Shown: positions 43,066 through 52,415 of the stretch, piece by piece
How the letters are laid out: each line of letters begins with the position of its first letter
How positions within the stretch are numbered: position 1 is the first letter of the stretch
Source: Lentzea aerocolonigenes
Lineage (GTDB): Bacteria > Actinomycetota > Actinomycetes > Mycobacteriales > Pseudonocardiaceae
Direction: 5' to 3'
Length of the DNA stretch: 64,000 nucleotides
NCBI RefSeq assembly: GCF_000955955.1
Contig: NZ_JYJG01000016.1
Coordinates: 62,001-126,000 of the forward strand
Translations under genes and position numbers: made by a program
Notes under the pieces: model-generated
The model's database searches: none
What the model was told of the DNA's origin: nothing
The model's input: only the letters and a program-made list of their open reading frames with translations

Positions 43066-44132
43066 AGGTCGTGCACGTGACGCAGCCGGTCGAGGCCGGC
43101 GTCGCGAAGGTCGTGCTGGATCTGGTGAACGCGCAACGGGCCGCGGGCTGGGACGTGCACGTCATCTGCCCACCAGATGGCTGGCTGCCCGATCAGCTGA
43201 AACAGATCCACCCGTGGCGAGCGACCCGCTCCCCCAGAACAGCCCTGGGAGAAACCTGGCGGCTGCGGAAACTCCTGCGCGAACTCCGTCCTGACGTCGT
43301 GCATCTGCACAGCTCCAAGGCCGGGCTGACCGGCAGGCTGGCGATCCGCGGGAAGACGCCGACGATCTTCCAGCCACACCTGTGGTCGTTCCGGCTCTCG
43401 GACGGCCTGCTGCAAAAGGCCTGTACCCGCTGGGAGTCCTTCGCCTCCAGGTGGACGCACCAGCTGGTGTGCGTGAGCGACGACGAACTCGAATCCGGCC
43501 GCCGGGCAGGGGTGACCACCCCGGCCGAGGTCGTGTGCAACGGCGTCGACACGGCGAGACTCCGCCCAACGGACCGCACCACCGCACGACGCCGGCTGAA
43601 CCTGCCGGAACGACCGACCGCGGTGTGCGTCGGCAGGCTGGCACCCCAGAAGGGCCAGGACCTCCTGCTCGCCGCGTGGCCCGCAGTGCTCGAAGACGTC
43701 CCGGACGCACAGCTGGTCCTGGTCGGCGACGGTCCGATGAGGACGGAGTGGCAGCAGGAGCAGGATTCCGTCCTCTGGTGGGGCCACAGCGACGACGTCG
43801 AGTCCTTCTACGCGGCCGCGGACGTCGTCGTGCTGCCGTCCCGCGCCGAGGGCATGGCCCTGGTACCGCTGGAAGCCATGGCCTGCGGGCGTTCCGTGGT
43901 CGCGTTCAACGTCGGCGGCGTCAAGCAAAGCCTCGGCCCGGCAGGAGCAGTTGTGCCGCAGGAAGACATCGCCGCGCTCGGACGAGAGCTCAGCGCACGC
44001 CTCGCGTACCCGTCATTGGCGGACCACGAGGGCCTCACCGGACGGCGGCGAGCCGAGACGTTGTTCGACCGTGGCCGCATGACCGACCAGATCATCACGC
44101 TCACCGAGAAGCTCGAAGGAGAAGCACGATGA
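43062..44132 (+). CDS. GT4-type glycosyltransferase
   Basis: 356 residues, GT-B fold. The N-terminus HVTQPVEAGVAKVVLDLV, then a C-terminal donor site VCVGRLAPQKGQDLLLAAW and LPSRAEGMALVPLEAMACGRSVVAF with E-x7-E. The GTG at 43062 overlaps the flippase stop. It is more similar in layout to the next gene than to the one at 38378. Confidence 0.9.
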   Translation: MKVVHVTQPVEAGVAKVVLDLVNAQRAAGWDVHVICPPDGWLPDQLKQIHPWRATRSPRTALGETWRLRKLLRELRPDVVHLHSSKAGLTGRLAIRGKTPTIFQPHLWSFRLSDGLLQKACTRWESFASRWTHQLVCVSDDELESGRRAGVTTPAEVVCNGVDTARLRPTDRTTARRRLNLPERPTAVCVGRLAPQKGQDLLLAAWPAVLEDVPDAQLVLVGDGPMRTEWQQEQDSVLWWGHSDDVESFYAAADVVVLPSRAEGMALVPLEAMACGRSVVAFNVGGVKQSLGPAGAVVPQEDIAALGRELSARLAYPSLADHEGLTGRRRAETLFDRGRMTDQIITLTEKLEGEAR

Positions 44133-45184
44133 GGGTCGCGTTCCTGCTCACCCAGGACCGGGGCGGCCCGGTCGACGTCACGGTCAGGCTCGCCACCGCG
44201 CTGCAGGCCTCCACCGAGGTCAGGGTGTTCGGCCCGAAACCGGCAAGGGACGCGCACCTGATCGACCACCAGGAGATCTCCGTACCCCGCAAGGGAGATC
44301 TCAAGGCGAGCCGCGAGGCACGAGCGGCGATCAAGGCCTGGCGGCCGGACGTGGTGCACGCGCAGGACCGCCGCAGCGGACTCGTGTGCGCCGGTCTGAG
44401 CGACATCCCGGTGGTGCACACGTATCACGGCGTACCGGACGACGTGAGCGAACAGTGGTTCCGCGCCGCGAGGCCGCCGAGACCGTCGATGTACACGATG
44501 ACCGTGCTGGCCGCGGACGCCCTCGTCGCCCGCAGGGTCGCCCGCACGATCGTCCCGGCGCCCGCGATGGACAAGTTCCTCCGCGAACGGCTGCGCGTTC
44601 CCGCGCAACGGATCACGCACATCGACAACTGCGTCACGATCGGCGACGCCGAGCCGCCCACCACTCCGGTGCGACGACTGCTGTTCGTCGGCCTGCTCAC
44701 CGAACGCAAGGGCTTGCCGATCCTGCTGGAGGCTCTGCGAGGCGCGCTGCCCCGCGACGTGACGCTGACCGTGGCGGGCGACGGCCCCCTCCGCGCCAAG
44801 TGTGAAGAGCTCGCCCGAGGCCTGCCCGTCGAGTTCCTCGGCTTCCGCGCCGACGTGCCCGAACTGATCGGCAAGCACGACGCACTCGTCCTGCCGTCCA
44901 CAATGGAACAGCAGCCGCTGGTGATCGCCGAGGCCATGGCCGCCGGAAAGCCCGTGGTGGCAACGGACACCGGCGGCGTGGCGGACATGCTCGACGTGCC
45001 GGGCACGGCACTGCGCCTCGCCGCCCCGGACAACCCCGCCTCACTGGCCAAGCAGCTGCGCGCGCTCTTCGCCGATCCGGACCCGGCGGTGACGGGCCGG
45101 CTGTTGGCGAAGAACGCCCGCGAGCGCTTCAGCTCGGAGGTGTGTGCTCAACACCATCTGGAGCTGTACCGGGAGCTGAGCTAG
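44129..45184 (+). CDS. GT4-type glycosyltransferase
   Basis: 351 residues, GT-B fold. Conserved parts are LTQDRGGPVDVTVRLA, FVGLLTERKGLPILLEAL and LPSTMEQQPLVIAEAMAAGKPVVATDTGG, with E-x7-E as in retaining enzymes. Last gene of the operon. Its 3' end overlaps the convergent lipoprotein gene by 56 bp. Confidence 0.9.
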   Translation: MRVAFLLTQDRGGPVDVTVRLATALQASTEVRVFGPKPARDAHLIDHQEISVPRKGDLKASREARAAIKAWRPDVVHAQDRRSGLVCAGLSDIPVVHTYHGVPDDVSEQWFRAARPPRPSMYTMTVLAADALVARRVARTIVPAPAMDKFLRERLRVPAQRITHIDNCVTIGDAEPPTTPVRRLLFVGLLTERKGLPILLEALRGALPRDVTLTVAGDGPLRAKCEELARGLPVEFLGFRADVPELIGKHDALVLPSTMEQQPLVIAEAMAAGKPVVATDTGGVADMLDVPGTALRLAAPDNPASLAKQLRALFADPDPAVTGRLLAKNARERFSSEVCAQHHLELYRELS

Positions 45185-46535
45185 CCGGCTTGGGAGGAAT
45201 CGGCGGCAACGGCTTCGTGGTGGTGGTCGTCGGCACCGTCGGCGGTTTGACCGGCGGTGAAGTCGGCCCTGCCTTGGGCTTCACCAGTACCTTCGCGTCC
45301 GCACCGGCCAGCTCGAACGGAGACGTCGGCGCCACCCCGTTGATGTCGACCAGCCCGGCCGGCGGCGTCACCTGGACCGCCTTGCTCGTCGGGTTCACCA
45401 CCACCCAGCCGTTGCTGAACGCACGCGTCCACAACCCGTTCGGCATCCGGTTCGCCGCCTCGACCGCCTCGCCCAGCCCGGCTTCCTGGTACTGCGACCA
45501 CGAGGGGTTCTTGTAGTCCGGGGACGCACCGTTCCAGCAGGTGAACGGACCGGCGAGCAGCGCAGCCGTGGCATATCCGACACGTTCCTCGCGCGGGCTC
45601 GCGGTGTGCGTGACCAGCAGCAGCCACGACTCGCCGAGCGCGGCCTGAGCGCGCAGCTCCTTGAACTCGTTGCCGCGGAACGTGAGCAGCTCGGCGTCGG
45701 CGCCGTCGTCGCGCAGCCCGAAGTTCTCCTCCATCGCGCCGTCGTACCGGGAGTGCGCGGTCCACCGGCCGGGCCGCAGGTGCGACTCGGACACGTTGGG
45801 CACCAGCATCTTCCCGGCCTTCTGCAGCTCGTCACCCGCGATGCCGAGGAACGAGTCGTAACCGTCGCGCAGCAGGCGGTCGGTGGCCTCGACGTCCGCG
45901 GTTCCCTTGAGCACGGCCGGGGAGTAGAACCGCAGCGAGCTGAAGTCGTTGTCCGCCAGCACTCCGTCCCAGCCCTCGCGGACGACCTCGTCGACGACCG
46001 ACTTCGTCCACGCACGCTGGTAGCCCTCGGTCCACACCGCCATCTGCCAGTGCTTCTCGTAGCCGTCCCACTCGATCCGCTTGTCCGCGGTGTCGAGGGC
46101 GAACCAGTCCGGGTGGGCCTTCTCGGTGGCCACGAACCCGAGTCCGGTCGGCAGGTACGTCGCGTCGATGCCGTTGTCGACGGTGCCGGGATAGTTGCGC
46201 GTGCTGGAGAAGTCCTTGTACACCAGCACCTTCACCTTGGGGTTCAGCTGGCGCAGGCGGCGCATCGCCGCCGTCTCCCACGCGTTGAGCACGACCAGGC
46301 TGTAGTGCTCCGCGGCGAACTTGAGCTGCAACGACGTCGGCTTCGCACCGATGCCGTACCACCACGCGCACGGCGCGAGGGGCTTTGGATGAGGACCGCT
46401 GACGACCGAGGGATCCGGCGGCGCGAGGCTGTCCTGCGCGGCCCTGTCGGAGACCGGCAGGTAGGTGCACGCGCTCGCGGTGAACACGAGCAGCACCGCC
46501 AGAAGACGACCTGTCAGCGATTCCTTCGGCAACAC
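45129..46535 (-). CDS. lipoprotein with glycoside-hydrolase-like barrel
   Basis: 468 residues. The N-terminal signal ends in a lipobox (VFTASAC), so the mature protein is a lipid-anchored exoprotein. The body resembles putative GHL13/GHL15-type TIM-barrel glycosidases: APCAWWYGIG begins it, and WDGVLADNDFSS holds a candidate acidic pair. A Pro/Thr-rich tail of about 50 residues closes it. A GTG at 46535 is the start, overlapping the previous stop by 22 bp. It may trim the polymer made by the neighbouring locus. The substrate is unknown. Confidence 0.7.
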   Translation of the reverse strand: MLPKESLTGRLLAVLLVFTASACTYLPVSDRAAQDSLAPPDPSVVSGPHPKPLAPCAWWYGIGAKPTSLQLKFAAEHYSLVVLNAWETAAMRRLRQLNPKVKVLVYKDFSSTRNYPGTVDNGIDATYLPTGLGFVATEKAHPDWFALDTADKRIEWDGYEKHWQMAVWTEGYQRAWTKSVVDEVVREGWDGVLADNDFSSLRFYSPAVLKGTADVEATDRLLRDGYDSFLGIAGDELQKAGKMLVPNVSESHLRPGRWTAHSRYDGAMEENFGLRDDGADAELLTFRGNEFKELRAQAALGESWLLLVTHTASPREERVGYATAALLAGPFTCWNGASPDYKNPSWSQYQEAGLGEAVEAANRMPNGLWTRAFSNGWVVVNPTSKAVQVTPPAGLVDINGVAPTSPFELAGADAKVLVKPKAGPTSPPVKPPTVPTTTTTKPLPPIPPKPASSAPGTAPDGVEHTPPS

Positions 46536-47956
46536 AGCTCACCCACCGTCAAGAGCACGATTTTGACGTCCAGCCACAGCGACCAGTTCGCGATGTAGTA
46601 GTTGTCGTACCGAGATCTGTCCACGATCGAGGTGTCCCCTCTCAATCCGTGGACCTGGGCGAGCCCGGTCAATCCGGTGGGTACCCGATGGCGCGCCCAG
46701 TATAGTTCGTGGATCGCCGAAAACTGGCGAACGAAACCCGGCCTTTCCGGCCGCGGCCCGACAATGCACATGTCTCCGCGCAACACGTTCCACAGCTGCG
46801 GGAGCTCGTCGAGCGAAGTCCTGCGCAGGAACGCGCCGACCGGCCCGACCCGCGAGTCGCCCTCCACCGACCACCGGACGTCCGAGTCGTCCACGCCGGT
46901 CTGCCGGACGCTGCGCAGCTTGAGGATCACGAACTTCCGGTCGTCCATGCCGACGCGGACCTGCCGGAAGATGATCGGCCGGCCGCTCTCGAACAGCACC
47001 GCGAGCGCGCACAGCGCGATGACCGGCGACAGCACGATCAGGGCGAGCGCCGCGAGCGACCGCTCCACGAAGCGCTTGATCCACCAGGTCGGCCGCGCGG
47101 TCGGTGCCGTGCTCAGCCGCAGCAACGGGTAGCTGCGCAGCCGTTCGACGTCCGGCCCGTCCTGGTGCAGCTCGAACATCCGCGGCACGACGAGCGTCGT
47201 GCAGCCGAGCCGGTGCGCCGTCACGGCCGCGTCGACCAGCGGTGAGTCGACTGCGTGCGAGAACGCGATCACCACGGTGCCGACGCCGAGCCGTTCGATG
47301 GCCGTGGCCAGGTCCTCGTGCAGCAGGTCGACGGGCAGCTTCCGGTCGCTCAGCGGTTCCGGGTCGATGAACCCGACCGGACGCAGGCCGTACTCGGGGT
47401 GGCGCAGCATCACCTCGGCCAGGTCGGTGCCGACCTGGCCCGCGCCGATCACGATCGCCCGGTCGCAGCGGTCGAACCGGCGCCGGCACCACCTGCCGAA
47501 CGCGAACACCGCCAGCCTGACCGGTTCGCCCACGACCGCGAACGCCACCGCACCTGCCAGGAGCTGCGGAAACACCTCCGGCTCCCAGCCCGCTGCCAAC
47601 GCCGCGACACTCACGGCGGCGAACGCGATCGCCGTCGTCGCGAGCGACCGCGGCAGGTCGTACAGCCACGAGAGCATCAGGCGCCGGCGGTAGATCCGCC
47701 CCGACGCCCTGATGCCCAGCAGCGCGCACGCCAGCACGAACGCCCATCCGCCCGGCACGGCGGTTTTGGCCGCCATCACGAGCAGTGCCGCCGCATCCAC
47801 CAGGACGAGCAGCACCGCCACCCCGTTGACCCGGCCGAGCAAGCCGCGCGGACGCGCCTCGTCACGCACCGGCGCCATCGGAGCCGTCAGCTCTCCGGCG
47901 AACCACTCTTCCAGGGGAAGACCCACCCTTGACCCCGCCTCAGCGCTTTGTCTCAT
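46514..47956 (-). CDS. polyprenyl-phosphate sugar-1-phosphate transferase
   Basis: 480 residues, the initiating enzyme of repeat-unit synthesis. Four N-terminal helices are followed by a Rossmann-type CoA-binding-like domain (VIGAGQVGTDLAEV). The C-terminal sugar-transferase domain carries KRFVERSLAALALIVLSP, LKLRSVRQT, RRTSLDELPQLWNVLRGDM and IVGPRPE. All catalytic signatures are present. It is divergent from the GT2 gene with a 238-bp gap. Confidence 0.92.
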   Translation of the reverse strand: MRQSAEAGSRVGLPLEEWFAGELTAPMAPVRDEARPRGLLGRVNGVAVLLVLVDAAALLVMAAKTAVPGGWAFVLACALLGIRASGRIYRRRLMLSWLYDLPRSLATTAIAFAAVSVAALAAGWEPEVFPQLLAGAVAFAVVGEPVRLAVFAFGRWCRRRFDRCDRAIVIGAGQVGTDLAEVMLRHPEYGLRPVGFIDPEPLSDRKLPVDLLHEDLATAIERLGVGTVVIAFSHAVDSPLVDAAVTAHRLGCTTLVVPRMFELHQDGPDVERLRSYPLLRLSTAPTARPTWWIKRFVERSLAALALIVLSPVIALCALAVLFESGRPIIFRQVRVGMDDRKFVILKLRSVRQTGVDDSDVRWSVEGDSRVGPVGAFLRRTSLDELPQLWNVLRGDMCIVGPRPERPGFVRQFSAIHELYWARHRVPTGLTGLAQVHGLRGDTSIVDRSRYDNYYIANWSLWLDVKIVLLTVGELCCRRNR

Positions 47957-48194
47957 TCGAGATCACCCGATCGAGATCATCTGGGAGGAAAATGTTCCGA
48001 GAATGACGGCAGCGAGCCCCGTCGTCACCCGTTCGAGGAACACTCGTACCCCTTTCGAATTACATCCGGAATCAGTTCGGCCTTCCGCTCCCCTGTTGCC
48101 GAGCAGAAGTCAGCCAGGGGTGGCCCGAAATTTACTGCCGGGCGTGCGAATAATTCTCGCCGCCGCTCTGAGTCAACATGAAATGGGGTGCCGC

Positions 48195-49031
48195 ATGACA
48201 GTCGACGGACGTGAGGTCCGCACCTCGCCGACGCCCGGCCCAAGGCCTGCGACGGCGATCGCGACACCGGCCCGAGGGCGCGCGCACTTCGTGCTGCCCG
48301 CCTACAACGAGGCCGCCTCGCTCCCGTCGTTGCTGCGCCGCATCGCTGACGTGGCCCGCACCGAGCAGATCACCGTGTGGGTCGTCGACGACGGGTCGTC
48401 CGACGGCACGGGCGACGTGGTGGAGGGCATGACCGACCTGGCAGGGCTCGACGTCCGGCTGGTCCGCCACCCGGTGAACCTCGGCCTCGGTCAGGCGGTA
48501 CAAACAGGACTGAGGTCCGCGTTGGCCGACGCCGGCGAAGACGACTTCATCGTCGTGATGGACGCCGACGACACGCACGACCCCGTGCTCGTCACCAGGC
48601 TGGGCAACGAGATCCTCGCCGGCGCCGACGTGGTGATCTGCTCCCGTTTCGTGGCGGGAGGCGACGACAAGACCGCCCCGCTGTTCCGCCGGATGCTCTC
48701 CCGTGGCGCCGCCGTGCTGTTCCGCCGCGTGCTCGGGCTGGTCGACGTGCACGACTTCACCAGCGGGTTCCGCGCGTACCGGGTCAGCCTGCTCACCCGC
48801 GCTTCGACGCACTGGGGCGAACGGCTCGTCGAGGAACGCGGTTTCGCCTGCATGGTCGAGCTGCTGCTCAAGCTCCGGCACTGCCACCCGGTGATCACCG
48901 AGGTGCCGCTGGAGCTGCAGTACGACCGCAAGCAGGGGCCGAGCAAGCTCCAGCTGCGCCGCACGATCGTGCAGTACGTCCGGCTGCTGGCGCGTGACCG
49001 GCTCACGCCCGCGCCGTACCGGGAGCTGTGA
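48195..49031 (+). CDS. GT2-family glycosyltransferase
   Basis: 278 residues of the GT-A fold, resembling dolichol-phosphate mannosyltransferases: HFVLPAYNEAASLPSLL, VVDDGSSDGT and VMDADDTHDP (the D-x-D), then FTSGFRAYR. No membrane segment follows. The ATG at 48195 is preferred; a frame extension to an ATG at 48003 contains AT-ending codons and no ribosome-binding site at usable spacing. It overlaps the FAD gene at 49031. Confidence 0.88.
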   Translation: MTVDGREVRTSPTPGPRPATAIATPARGRAHFVLPAYNEAASLPSLLRRIADVARTEQITVWVVDDGSSDGTGDVVEGMTDLAGLDVRLVRHPVNLGLGQAVQTGLRSALADAGEDDFIVVMDADDTHDPVLVTRLGNEILAGADVVICSRFVAGGDDKTAPLFRRMLSRGAAVLFRRVLGLVDVHDFTSGFRAYRVSLLTRASTHWGERLVEERGFACMVELLLKLRHCHPVITEVPLELQYDRKQGPSKLQLRRTIVQYVRLLARDRLTPAPYREL

Positions 49032-50311
49032 TGCGCACGGTCGTCATCGGCGGTGGCATCTGCGGCCTCGCGGTCGCACACCGCCTGGCCCGCGCGGGCG
49101 TCGAGGTCACGTTGCTCGAGGCCTCGGACCAGCTCGGCGGGCTCGGCACGTTCTTCCCGTGGCGCGACAGGTGGGTCGAGCGCTTCTACCACTGCGTCAT
49201 GCCGACGGACGAGAACCTGTTGCCGCTGCTGGGAGAGCTCGGGCTGCGCGACGACGTCTGCTGGGAGCGCACCAGCATGGGCATGATCGTCGACGGCACG
49301 CACTACCCGTTCAACTCGGCGCTGGATCTCTTGCGGTTCACCGCATTGGGTGTCGTCGACCGAGTCCGGTTCGGCGTGATCTCGGTGCTGCTGCGCCGGT
49401 TGGGCAAGGGCAAGGACCTCGACAACCTGCGCACCGAGGACTGGTTGCGCGGCCTGTACGGCGACAAGGTGTGGGAGAACCTCTTCGCCCCGCTGTTCGG
49501 GTCGAAGTTCGGCGCGGCGTTCGGTGACGTGCCCGCGCTGTACCTGTGGCAGCGTCTGGGCCGCGAACGCAACGTCGCCGTGCGCGGGTACCCGGCCGGT
49601 GGCTACAAGTCGATCATCGACGCGCTGAGGGCCTCGATCGAGTCGCACGGCGGGACCGTGCGGACGTCCGCCGCGGTCCGGGTGCTGCGGGACGGCGAGG
49701 TCGAGCTCGACGGCGAGACGATCAGGGCCGACCGGATCGTGTCCACGTTGCCGCTGCCGGCGTTGCGTCAGGTGGCGGACGGCGAGCTGGCACCGTTGCT
49801 GCCTTCGGTGAACCTGCGCTACCAGGGCGTCGTGAACGCGCTTTTCGTGCTGCGCAAGCCGTTGTCCGGCCACTACTGGACGCCGGTGCTGCGGTCGGGC
49901 ACCGAGTTCGACGGCGTGGTCGAGATGTCGCCGCTGACCGGACCGGTCGACGGCCGCCACCTCGCGTACGTCATGCGCTACACCGGCCGGGACTCGTCGT
50001 TGTTCGCCGAGGACGAGAGCGCGATCGCGGCCAGGTGGACCGATCAGCTGCGGTCACTGCACCCCGGCGCGGACGTCGAGGAGGTGCACGTCTTCCGCGC
50101 GCCGTTCGTGGAACCCGTGTACCCGGTGGGATATCTGGCGTCGAGGCCTGAGGTGGAGGTGGCGGGCACGTCACTGCTGCTCGCCACCACCGCCCACGTC
50201 TACCCCTCGGTGACGAGCTGGAACTCGAGCGTCGGGCTGGCCAACCGGGTGTCGGAGACCATCCTGCGCACGGCGGCCTCGATGAGCCCGGACGGCGAAC
50301 CGGTGCCGTAG
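49031..50311 (+). CDS. FAD-dependent oxidoreductase of the glycan locus
   Basis: 426 residues. The N-terminal FAD-binding motif is VVIGGGICGLAVAHRLARAG and the flavin-contacting LEASDQLGGLG follows. Overall it resembles protoporphyrinogen-oxidase-like or UDP-galactopyranose-mutase-like flavoproteins common beside GT2 genes in polysaccharide clusters. The ATG at 49031 overlaps the GT2 stop. The C-terminal 37 codons overlap the epimerase gene on the other strand by 112 bp. The reaction is not known. Confidence 0.85.
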   Translation: MRTVVIGGGICGLAVAHRLARAGVEVTLLEASDQLGGLGTFFPWRDRWVERFYHCVMPTDENLLPLLGELGLRDDVCWERTSMGMIVDGTHYPFNSALDLLRFTALGVVDRVRFGVISVLLRRLGKGKDLDNLRTEDWLRGLYGDKVWENLFAPLFGSKFGAAFGDVPALYLWQRLGRERNVAVRGYPAGGYKSIIDALRASIESHGGTVRTSAAVRVLRDGEVELDGETIRADRIVSTLPLPALRQVADGELAPLLPSVNLRYQGVVNALFVLRKPLSGHYWTPVLRSGTEFDGVVEMSPLTGPVDGRHLAYVMRYTGRDSSLFAEDESAIAARWTDQLRSLHPGADVEEVHVFRAPFVEPVYPVGYLASRPEVEVAGTSLLLATTAHVYPSVTSWNSSVGLANRVSETILRTAASMSPDGEPVP

Positions 50312-51339
50312 GGCGAGGGGATGCCGGCGAGCTTCTCCCGGTGCCCGCTCACGTCGTCGAGCCAGCGCAACACTTCGGTCCGCACTCGGGGACCGGGCGG
50401 TACGAGCGTGCCGAACGTGCCCTCGATCTCGGGTCGTTCGGTGCTGCGGCGGACCACGACGACAGGCCGCTTGAGGACGCTGACCTCCTCCTGCACGCCG
50501 CCGGAGTCGGACACGAGCACGGCGGCGTGGCGAGCCAGCGAGAGGAAGTCCTTGTAGGACTGGGGTTCGATCACCCGCAGCCGGGTGAGCAGGTGGTCGA
50601 GCCCGAAGGCGGCCACCTGCTTCGCGGTGCGCGGGTGCAGCGGCAGCACGACCGGCAGCGGCAACCTGGCGAGCTCGGTGAGGATCGTCTCCAGGTTCTC
50701 CCGGCAGTCCACGTTCTCCGGCCGGTGCACGGTGGCGAGCACGTACTCGTCCTGCTGGAGCCCGAGCCCGTCGATCAGCCGTGTTGAGTCGTCCTCTCTC
50801 GGGAGCGCTTCCTCCAGCGCCTCCACGACCGTGTTGCCGGTGACCGTGATCCGGTCCGCCGCAACACCTTCCGCGACCAGGTTGGCGAAGTTGATCGACG
50901 TGGGCGCGCAGCAGAGGTCGGCGAGGTGGTCGATGGCGACCCGGTTGTGCTCCTCCGGCATGGCGCGGTCGTAGCTGCGCAGGCCGGCCTCGACGTGCAC
51001 CAGCGGCAGGTCGTTCGCGTTGGCGGCCAACGCACCCGCGAGTGCGGAGGTCGTGTCACCCTGCACGATCACCACATCGGGTGGTTCTCGGGTGAAGTGC
51101 GCATCCAGTGCCGCGACCGCGTTGCCCAGCTGCGCACCCCGGCGCCCGCCACCCAGGCCGAGCTCGACGAAGCTGCCGGGTTCCGCGATGTCCTGCCGGA
51201 TGCGCGCGTACATCGCGCGGTCGTAGTGCTGTCCTGTGTAGACGACCGATGCCTCTTCGCCGAACCGGCGGATGAGCGGAGCGAGCTTGATCAGTTCCGG
51301 CCGCGTGCCGCACACCAACGTGATTCTCACCGGCCGCAC
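50200..51339 (-). CDS. wecB: UDP-N-acetylglucosamine 2-epimerase
   Basis: 379 residues. Makes UDP-ManNAc from UDP-GlcNAc. The family motifs VCGTRPELIKLAP, QGDTTSA, HVEAGLRS, PEEHNR, TGNTVVEA, HRPENVD and SDSGGVQEE all occur. A GTG at 51339 with GGAG 7 bp upstream is the start; a GTG at 51330 is also possible. The C-terminal ~18 residues past IEAAVRRM extend beyond the usual end and lie in the overlap with the flavoprotein gene. Confidence 0.93.
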   Translation of the reverse strand: MRPVRITLVCGTRPELIKLAPLIRRFGEEASVVYTGQHYDRAMYARIRQDIAEPGSFVELGLGGGRRGAQLGNAVAALDAHFTREPPDVVIVQGDTTSALAGALAANANDLPLVHVEAGLRSYDRAMPEEHNRVAIDHLADLCCAPTSINFANLVAEGVAADRITVTGNTVVEALEEALPREDDSTRLIDGLGLQQDEYVLATVHRPENVDCRENLETILTELARLPLPVVLPLHPRTAKQVAAFGLDHLLTRLRVIEPQSYKDFLSLARHAAVLVSDSGGVQEEVSVLKRPVVVVRRSTERPEIEGTFGTLVPPGPRVRTEVLRWLDDVSGHREKLAGIPSPYGTGSPSGLIEAAVRRMVSDTRLASPTLEFQLVTEG

Positions 51340-51409
51340 CCTAGGTCTCCGCGAGGAGTTTCCGTTGGCGTGTCAGTCGATCGGGTGAGTCATGACTTGG
51401 GTGGTCCGG

Positions 51410-51429
51410 AAATTGTTGCAGCGCAACTA
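51410..51429. promoter_or_regulatory. inverted repeat before the lysyl-oxidase gene
   Basis: GTTGC-AGC-GCAAC, extended imperfectly to ATTGTTGC and GCAACTAAT, lies directly before the GTG at 51434. It is placed like an operator or a ribosome-site-masking stem. Confidence 0.4.
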
Positions 51430-51433
51430 ATGT

Positions 51434-52384
51434 GTGACGGTGCTCAAGAGACCAATTGCGGTGATCATCGCTGCGGTCACCGCTTCCGCGCTCACCGCCT
51501 CGTCCCACGCGGCCACACCGATGCTGCCGGATCTTCGCCAGGCTCCGGTCGGCTGTCCGGGCGGATATGACGGTGACGCGAGCAAGTGCGACGCGTGGGA
51601 CGTCTGCATGGTGACCGACGCCTCCGCACCAGGTGGCCCGTGCGTCACCGAGGGCGACATCAAGGCGGTGCGCCTGAGGTTCACCACTTCGGTGGACAAC
51701 ATCGGCGACGGACCGTTCCTCGTGCACGCCCACCGCAACAGCACAGCGCAGCCGCGCATGTCGGTGCGGCAGGCGATCCAGTCCGAAGTGGACGGACCGA
51801 TCCCGATGACGTTCGCCGAGGCGCAGCACCGCACCTCGACGTGGTCGTACTACGAGCCGGCGGCCGCACACCAGCACTGGCACCTGATGGGCTTCGAGTA
51901 CTTCCAGCTGCGCACGCCGACCGGCGAGACGGTCGTGACGGACCGCAAGAACGGCTTCTGCCTGGGCGACCGCTACACCAACGTGGATGCGGGAGCTCTT
52001 GCCCACCGGCCCGGCGACGAGAACAGCCACACCGGCAAGCTCGCGGCGTTGCTCGACGGCCACAAGTGCCAGCACCACAACCCTGCCGCGCTGGACGTGT
52101 TCTTCGGGATCTCGGTCGGCGAGGGCGACGACTACAAGTACCAGGTGGAGTTCCAGTGGCTCGACCTCACGCGGGTCGCCTCCGGGGTCTACGACGTGGT
52201 GACGGTCGCGAACCCGGACCGCCAGCTGCAGGAGAAGAACTACGACAACAACGCGTCGGCGATGGCCATCTCGGTGCAGTGGCCGGACCGTGCTTCCGCC
52301 GCGCCCGCCAAGATCACGCGACCGCCTGTCGTGAAGCTGCTGCGCGGCTGCCCTGGCAAGACCCGCTGCGCGAACGAGCCCTGA
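51434..52384 (+). CDS. secreted lysyl-oxidase homologue
   Basis: 316 residues. A signal peptide ends near SSHAA. The body contains the copper motif in AAAHQHWHLMGFEYF (H-x-H-W-H), the hallmark of lysyl oxidases, and a Tyr in LGDRYTNVDAG that could supply the quinone cofactor. Bacterial relatives oxidise primary amines at the cell surface. Three candidate disulphide cysteines lie in the first half. It is next to the exopolysaccharide locus, so crosslinking of surface polymers is possible (inference). Confidence 0.85.
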   Translation: MTVLKRPIAVIIAAVTASALTASSHAATPMLPDLRQAPVGCPGGYDGDASKCDAWDVCMVTDASAPGGPCVTEGDIKAVRLRFTTSVDNIGDGPFLVHAHRNSTAQPRMSVRQAIQSEVDGPIPMTFAEAQHRTSTWSYYEPAAAHQHWHLMGFEYFQLRTPTGETVVTDRKNGFCLGDRYTNVDAGALAHRPGDENSHTGKLAALLDGHKCQHHNPAALDVFFGISVGEGDDYKYQVEFQWLDLTRVASGVYDVVTVANPDRQLQEKNYDNNASAMAISVQWPDRASAAPAKITRPPVVKLLRGCPGKTRCANEP

Positions 52385-52415
52385 CACTTCGCCGCTTTGC
52401 CGTCAGAATCGGCGG

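Noticed and set aside
48003..48194. upstream in-frame ATG extending the GT2 protein by 64 residues
   Set aside because: The added codons include AT-ending and TTA codons, have no family similarity, and the ribosome-binding site is badly spaced.
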